Positions 7,081-8,801 of a DNA stretch of 8,801 bases are shown one piece after another. The stretch is from Gammaproteobacteria bacterium (GTDB taxonomy: Bacteria > Pseudomonadota > Gammaproteobacteria > Eutrophobiales > Eutrophobiaceae), in contig JACQHV010000025.1 in the NCBI GenBank assembly GCA_016198885.1, positions 1 to 8,801 of the forward strand, read 5' to 3'. The notes below the pieces were generated by a model. That model saw nothing but the letters and a program-made list of their open reading frames with translations, was not told where the DNA came from and ran no database searches. The first letter of the stretch is position 1, and every line of letters starts with the position of its first letter. Made by a program: the position numbers and the translations under genes.

Positions 7081-7332
7081 TCACCATTTACTTCTGCTTT
7101 CTTTGCCTTTGACAAAAGGTTTGGGCCGCAGCACAAGTTCCAGTTCCAGCGCCGACAAGAGTTTGAACAGACTCTCCACACTACTGCGCTCCGGTGTTGT
7201 TTCCAACCCCGAGATTGTTTTGGGTAACAGGCCTACAATTTTTGCCGCCGCAGTTTGCGACAGCTTCAACGATTTACGGCGGCCCCTTAAAACTTTGCCC
7301 AGTTGACCCGCGGTATAAATACTGTTTTCCAT
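7081..7332 (-). CDS. hipB: HipB-like antitoxin, XRE-family helix-turn-helix repressor
   Basis: The 83-residue protein has a Cro/C1-type helix-turn-helix. KSLKLSQTAAAKIVG (20-34) leads into a recognition helix around PKTISGLETTP (37-47), followed by SVESLFKLLSALELELVLRP (51-70), which fits the HipB dimer strand. Like E. coli HipB it ends in tryptophan (KESRSKW), a residue important in E. coli for turnover and HipA contact. HipB neutralises HipA by complex formation and represses the operon. It is first in the operon, with hipA starting 19 bases after its stop. The ATG at 7332 is preceded by GAGGA at 7-base spacing. Upstream lies a striking array of palindromic operators (7337-7435) that explains its autoregulation. 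Confidence 0.93.
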   Translation of the reverse strand: MENSIYTAGQLGKVLRGRRKSLKLSQTAAAKIVGLLPKTISGLETTPERSSVESLFKLLSALELELVLRPKPFVKGKESRSKW

Positions 7333-7336
7333 AAAT

Positions 7337-7354
7337 AAATCCTCATAGTGTATA
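7337..7354. promoter_or_regulatory. Degenerate fourth hip operator, overlapping the hipB ribosome-binding site
   Basis: Exactly 27 bases before the first clear operator, AAATCCTCATAGTGTATA matches the operator at 7391-7408 in 13 of 18 positions. The right half (CATAGTGTATA) is well kept and the left half is not. The diverged left part contains TCCTC (7340-7344), which is the hipB Shine-Dalgarno GAGGA on the coding strand, so that function may have prevented a perfect operator. Calling it a real binding site is inference from register and similarity. Confidence 0.5.
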
Positions 7355-7363
7355 TTTTTAGAT

Positions 7364-7381
7364 TATACCCCATAAGGTATA
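7364..7381. promoter_or_regulatory. hip operator 1 (TATACC-N6-GGTATA)
   Basis: TATACCCCATAAGGTATA is an 18-base near-perfect palindrome with 6-base half-sites. It starts 27 bases before the next copy at 7391. It lies between candidate -35 and -10 hexamers of the hipBA promoter, where a bound HipB dimer would block RNA polymerase. The half-sites differ from the E. coli consensus TATCC-N8-GGATA but span the same 18 bases. Confidence 0.82.
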
Positions 7382-7390
7382 ATTATACAA

Positions 7391-7408
7391 TATACCCCAT
7401 AGGGTATA
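7391..7408. promoter_or_regulatory. hip operator 2 (TATACC-N6-GGTATA)
   Basis: TATACCCCATAGGGTATA differs from operator 1 at a single base and is in exact 27-base register with operators 1 and 3. It lies between the alternative -10 (7382-7387) and -35 (7405-7410) hexamers on the minus strand. Confidence 0.82.
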
Positions 7409-7417
7409 AATTATAAA

Positions 7418-7435
7418 TATACCCTATAAGGTATA
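7418..7435. promoter_or_regulatory. hip operator 3 (TATACC-N6-GGTATA)
   Basis: TATACCCTATAAGGTATA differs from operator 1 at one base. It is the operator furthest from hipB and closes the array; the next 27-base step (7445-7462) shows no similarity. It could act cooperatively with the other sites. Confidence 0.8.
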
Positions 7436-7470
7436 TCCAGAGAAACTCTGAATAAGTCTGTTCACTTCTG

Positions 7471-7513
7471 TCATGCCGGAAAGTCCGCTGACAGCGGAGT
7501 TTTCGGGTATGCA
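7471..7513. repeat. Imperfect hairpin resembling a TGTCATGCCGG dispersed repeat
   Basis: A perfect inner stem TCCGCT-GAC-AGCGGA (7484-7498) is extended by an imperfect outer stem (TCATGCCGGAA on the left, TTTCGGGTATG on the right). The left end resembles the repeat end at 2523. It lies exactly where the acylphosphatase relic loses similarity to the intact gene, so it may mark a recombination or insertion boundary. No T-run follows, so it is a poor intrinsic terminator. Confidence 0.45.
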
Positions 7514-7539
7514 GTAAAGTCCTTGGCAAGGCCTAGGTC

Positions 7540-7674
7540 ATGGTCTGTGGTGAAGAGAAACAGGTAAAGCAATTATTTGAATGGCTCAAAAGAGGCCCGA
7601 AAATGGCACGGGTGCTTGATGTAGAAACTAAAGCGCTCGAATACATGACATTTGATAATTTTTCTATCCGGTGA
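7540..7674 (+). pseudogene. 3' remnant of a second acylphosphatase gene
   Basis: Frame +1 from ATG 7540 encodes 44 residues that align without gaps to residues 48-89 of the acylphosphatase at 5410-5679, 25 of 42 identical. Shared stretches include EWLK, GP, MARVLDVE, LEY and a terminal arginine before TGA. The N-terminal half with the catalytic arginine and asparagine is absent, so it cannot be an active acylphosphatase. Just upstream, in the same frame, GKA-stop-V faces GRVEV of the intact protein, suggesting that TAG (7534-7536) replaced the conserved glutamate codon and that weak similarity reaches back to about 7516, next to the hairpin at 7471-7513. At 60% identity it is not a recent duplicate. 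It sits between the hipBA and higBA modules. Whether the short frame is still translated is unknown; there is only a weak AAGG before the ATG. Confidence 0.85.
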
Positions 7675-7700
7675 ATTTTTCCTTTGCCGGGCAGTCCCTC

Positions 7701-7729
7701 TTGCAAAATATACCCAAATAGCGTAGACA
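7701..7729 (+). promoter_or_regulatory. Weak candidate promoter of higBA
   Basis: TTGCAA at 7701-7706 and TAGACA at 7724-7729 are separated by 17 bases and lie 31 bases before the higB start. Matches to consensus are modest (4 of 6 and 3 of 6). An imperfect inverted pair ATATACCC (7708-7715) and GGGAATATAT (from about 7738) brackets this region and could be the HigA operator. Confidence 0.3.
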
Positions 7730-7760
7730 TAAAAACAGGGAATATATAGCAAGGAGGCAT

Positions 7761-8093
7761 ATGATTTTTGTTGAATCAAGTCTGTTCTCCAGTCTGCTCG
7801 ATGAGTATTTATATGATGAGGAATATGGTGCATTACAGAATGAGCTTGCAACAAATCCAAAGGCTGGCGATGTTATTCCTGGGACAGGTGGGCTGCGTAA
7901 AATCCGTTACCGTTACCCGGGTAAGGGCAAAGGAAAGAGATCGGGTGTAAGGATTATTTATTACTGGTACGCGGAGAAGGACAGGATATATCTGCTGCCT
8001 ATCTATTATAAGGGTGAAGTTACAGATTTAACTTCTGGAGAAAAGAAAACTCTGAAACAACTGGTTGAGGTTTGGAAGAATGAGCAAGCGTAA
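7761..8093 (+). CDS. higB: HigB2-like RelE/ParE-superfamily toxin (mRNA interferase)
   Basis: The 110-residue protein strongly resembles Vibrio cholerae HigB2 along its length. MIFVESSLF is the first strand and DEYLYDEEYGALQNEL (14-29) the helices. PGTGGLRKIRY (40-50), then a basic GKGKGKR loop and GVRIIYYWY (62-70), form the core sheet. YLLPIYYKGEVTDLT (77-91) and a C-terminal helix ending in WKNEQA close the fold. Such toxins bind the ribosome and cut mRNA during translation. The basic and aromatic residues needed for RNA binding appear present, so the toxin is probably functional. The start is fixed by a strong AAGGAGG (7751-7757) ending 3 bases before ATG. Toxin-first gene order and a 14-base overlap with higA are typical of higBA modules. 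Confidence 0.92.
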   Translation: MIFVESSLFSSLLDEYLYDEEYGALQNELATNPKAGDVIPGTGGLRKIRYRYPGKGKGKRSGVRIIYYWYAEKDRIYLLPIYYKGEVTDLTSGEKKTLKQLVEVWKNEQA

Positions 8094-8400
8094 ACGTAAT
8101 CTGGCGGATGAGTTGGCAAAAGGGATAAAAGAAATGCGTAAACATGATGCCGGCAAGCTGACTCTGCGCACGCACAAGGTCGAAAGTAAACCTTTGCCGG
8201 ATCTGACACCCGGACAAATCAGGGCGGTCAGGAAAAGGTTATCCTGTTCACGCCCGTTATTTGCGCATTTTCTCAGGGTGCAACCCCGTACACTGGAAAA
8301 ATGGGAGCAGGGAATATCAGAACCGAATGATCAGGCCAAGGCATTGCTTTTGCTGGTTGATAAAAATCCGGAAATACTGAAACAGCTTGCAGAAATTTGA
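8080..8400 (+). CDS. higA: HigA2-like antitoxin, XRE-family repressor
   Basis: The 106-residue protein matches V. cholerae HigA2. A flexible basic N-terminus (MSKRKRN) precedes KLTLRTHKVES (26-36), the segment that wraps the toxin. A C-terminal helix-turn-helix follows with LTPGQIRAVRKRL (42-54), SRPLFAHFLRV (57-67) and RTLEKWEQGISEPN (70-83), ending in ILKQLAEI. It should neutralise HigB and repress the operon. I chose ATG 8080, overlapping the last 14 bases of higB in another frame, with GAGG 9 bases upstream. A TTG at 8065 would extend it by five residues with less support. Overlap implies translational coupling. The gene ends 117 bases before the next toxin gene. Confidence 0.92.
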   Translation: MSKRKRNLADELAKGIKEMRKHDAGKLTLRTHKVESKPLPDLTPGQIRAVRKRLSCSRPLFAHFLRVQPRTLEKWEQGISEPNDQAKALLLLVDKNPEILKQLAEI

Positions 8401-8491
8401 AGTGCAGGACGTAGCCTGATCACCGCCCCATCCTCAGTACTATTCCCTGTTCACCAATCGCTTCCATTAGATTACCCCGGCGCTTGCATAA

Positions 8492-8509
8492 TGTAGTTTA
8501 TAAGCTACA
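8492..8509. promoter_or_regulatory. Palindromic operator before the third toxin gene
   Basis: TGTAGTTTATAAGCTACA matches its own reverse complement at 16 of 18 bases and ends 8 bases before the toxin ATG. It contains TATAAG (8499-8504), and CATAAT (8487-8492) abuts it, both -10-like. This fits an autoregulated toxin-antitoxin operon in which the complex blocks transcription start. The regulator itself is not in view. Confidence 0.65.
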
Positions 8510-8517
8510 CTTGTCTT

Positions 8518-8801
8518 ATGCAGGAGCACTATCAGATAAGGGAGTATCTCACCGAAGATGGCCGTAGCCCGTTCAGTGAATGGCTCAATAATCTTCGTGA
8601 TATCCGGGCACGGGCAAGGATCCGTACACGTCTGGACAGGGTATCACTGGGAAACATGGGTGATCATGCACCGGTCGGTGACGGTATTAATGAGTTACGG
8701 ATCTTCTATGGTCCCGGATATCGTGTTTACTACGGTATTACAGAAAATAATACAGTCGTTTTATTGTTGTGTGGCGGAATCAAAGGCAGCCAGCAACGGG
8801 A
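8518..8801 (+). CDS. RelE/ParE-superfamily 'addiction module killer protein', cut by window end
   Basis: From ATG 8518 the frame stays open to the window end, giving 94 residues; the family is usually about 95-105 long, so little is missing. It has the signature of the putative addiction-module killer family (TIGR02683 type): PFSEWLNNLRD (18-28), RARIRTRLDRVSLGNMGD (32-49), GDGINELRIFYGPGYRVYY (54-72) and VVLLLCGGIKGSQ (80-92). Members are compact RelE/ParE-fold toxins, usually followed by a helix-turn-helix antitoxin gene, which would lie just beyond the window. The activity (mRNA cleavage or gyrase poisoning) cannot be told from sequence. No Shine-Dalgarno is visible; the palindrome at 8492-8509 sits almost on the start, so the leader must be very short. 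Confidence 0.9.
   Translation, partial: MQEHYQIREYLTEDGRSPFSEWLNNLRDIRARARIRTRLDRVSLGNMGDHAPVGDGINELRIFYGPGYRVYYGITENNTVVLLLCGGIKGSQQR

Larger units (their letters stand above)
7362..7410 (-). promoter_or_regulatory. Candidate hipBA promoter(s) embedded in the operators
   Basis: Two overlapping arrangements fit on the minus strand. One has a perfect -10 TATAAT at 7382-7387 with -35 TTTATA at 7405-7410 (17-base spacer, 4 of 6). The other has a perfect -10 TATAAT at 7362-7367 with -35 TTGTAT at 7385-7390 (17-base spacer, 3 of 6). Each brackets one operator palindrome. Which is used cannot be settled from sequence. Confidence 0.5.

Noticed and set aside
7364..7435. Regularly spaced repeats resembling a tiny CRISPR array
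   Set aside because: Repeats are 18 bases and palindromic, spacers are only 9 AT-rich bases, and the array sits directly upstream of an XRE repressor gene. Operators explain it better.
7573..7860. Minus-strand reading frames of 75-95 residues between 7533 and 7860
   Set aside because: They lie antisense to the acylphosphatase relic and to the start of higB, show no recognisable domain and have no ribosome site. They are shadows.
5680..8517. Integron cassette array carrying toxin-antitoxin genes
   Set aside because: Modules are in mixed orientation, and I found no attC-like sites with GTTRRRY and RYYYAAC ends in the gaps, nor an integrase.

Overview
The window looks like chromosomal DNA of a gammaproteobacterium of moderate GC content. 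The main reason is an unmistakable hda gene (regulatory inactivator of DnaA) joined by an ATGA overlap to an AI-2E/PerM-type membrane protein gene. An arsC(yfgD)-wrbA pair and a yihY gene follow. From memory, this gene set clusters in Pseudomonas and, partly, in E. coli (perM, yfgD and hda lie close together there). The genus cannot be named from the sequence.

Bases 1-3632 are the conserved backbone. The order is the 3' part of the PerM-like gene, hda (+), then convergently wrbA and arsC (minus strand, arsC first, 2 bases apart), then yihY (+). The 319-base gap between arsC and yihY holds a roughly 150-bp MITE-like repeat with imperfect terminal inverted repeats and a yihY promoter with a perfect -10 box. 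Bases 3614-3676 are an imperfect palindrome built of GGTGAAT-like repeats. It supplies the last codons and the stop of both yihY and the convergent downstream gene.

Bases 3665-5679 hold a 533-residue protein with a C-terminal PilZ-like segment (minus) and, divergently, an intact 89-residue acylphosphatase gene (+).

Bases 5739-8801 are accessory DNA packed with toxin-antitoxin modules: hipBA (minus), higBA of the HigB2/HigA2 type (+, toxin first), and the start of a third module whose RelE/ParE-superfamily 'addiction module killer' toxin runs off the window end (+). The hipB leader carries three near-identical 18-bp palindromes, TATACC-N6-GGTATA, at exactly 27-bp spacing. A degenerate fourth copy lies in the same register over the hipB Shine-Dalgarno sequence. 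Between hipBA and higBA lies the 3' half of a second, diverged acylphosphatase gene. The hipBA module is therefore bracketed by one complete acyP and one acyP 3' relic, which suggests how the island was assembled.

No RNA genes, CRISPR arrays, integrase, transposase or integron attC sites were seen. The most notable observations are the phased hip operator array, the acyP relic flanking hipBA, the three consecutive toxin-antitoxin modules, and the palindrome shared by two convergent gene ends.
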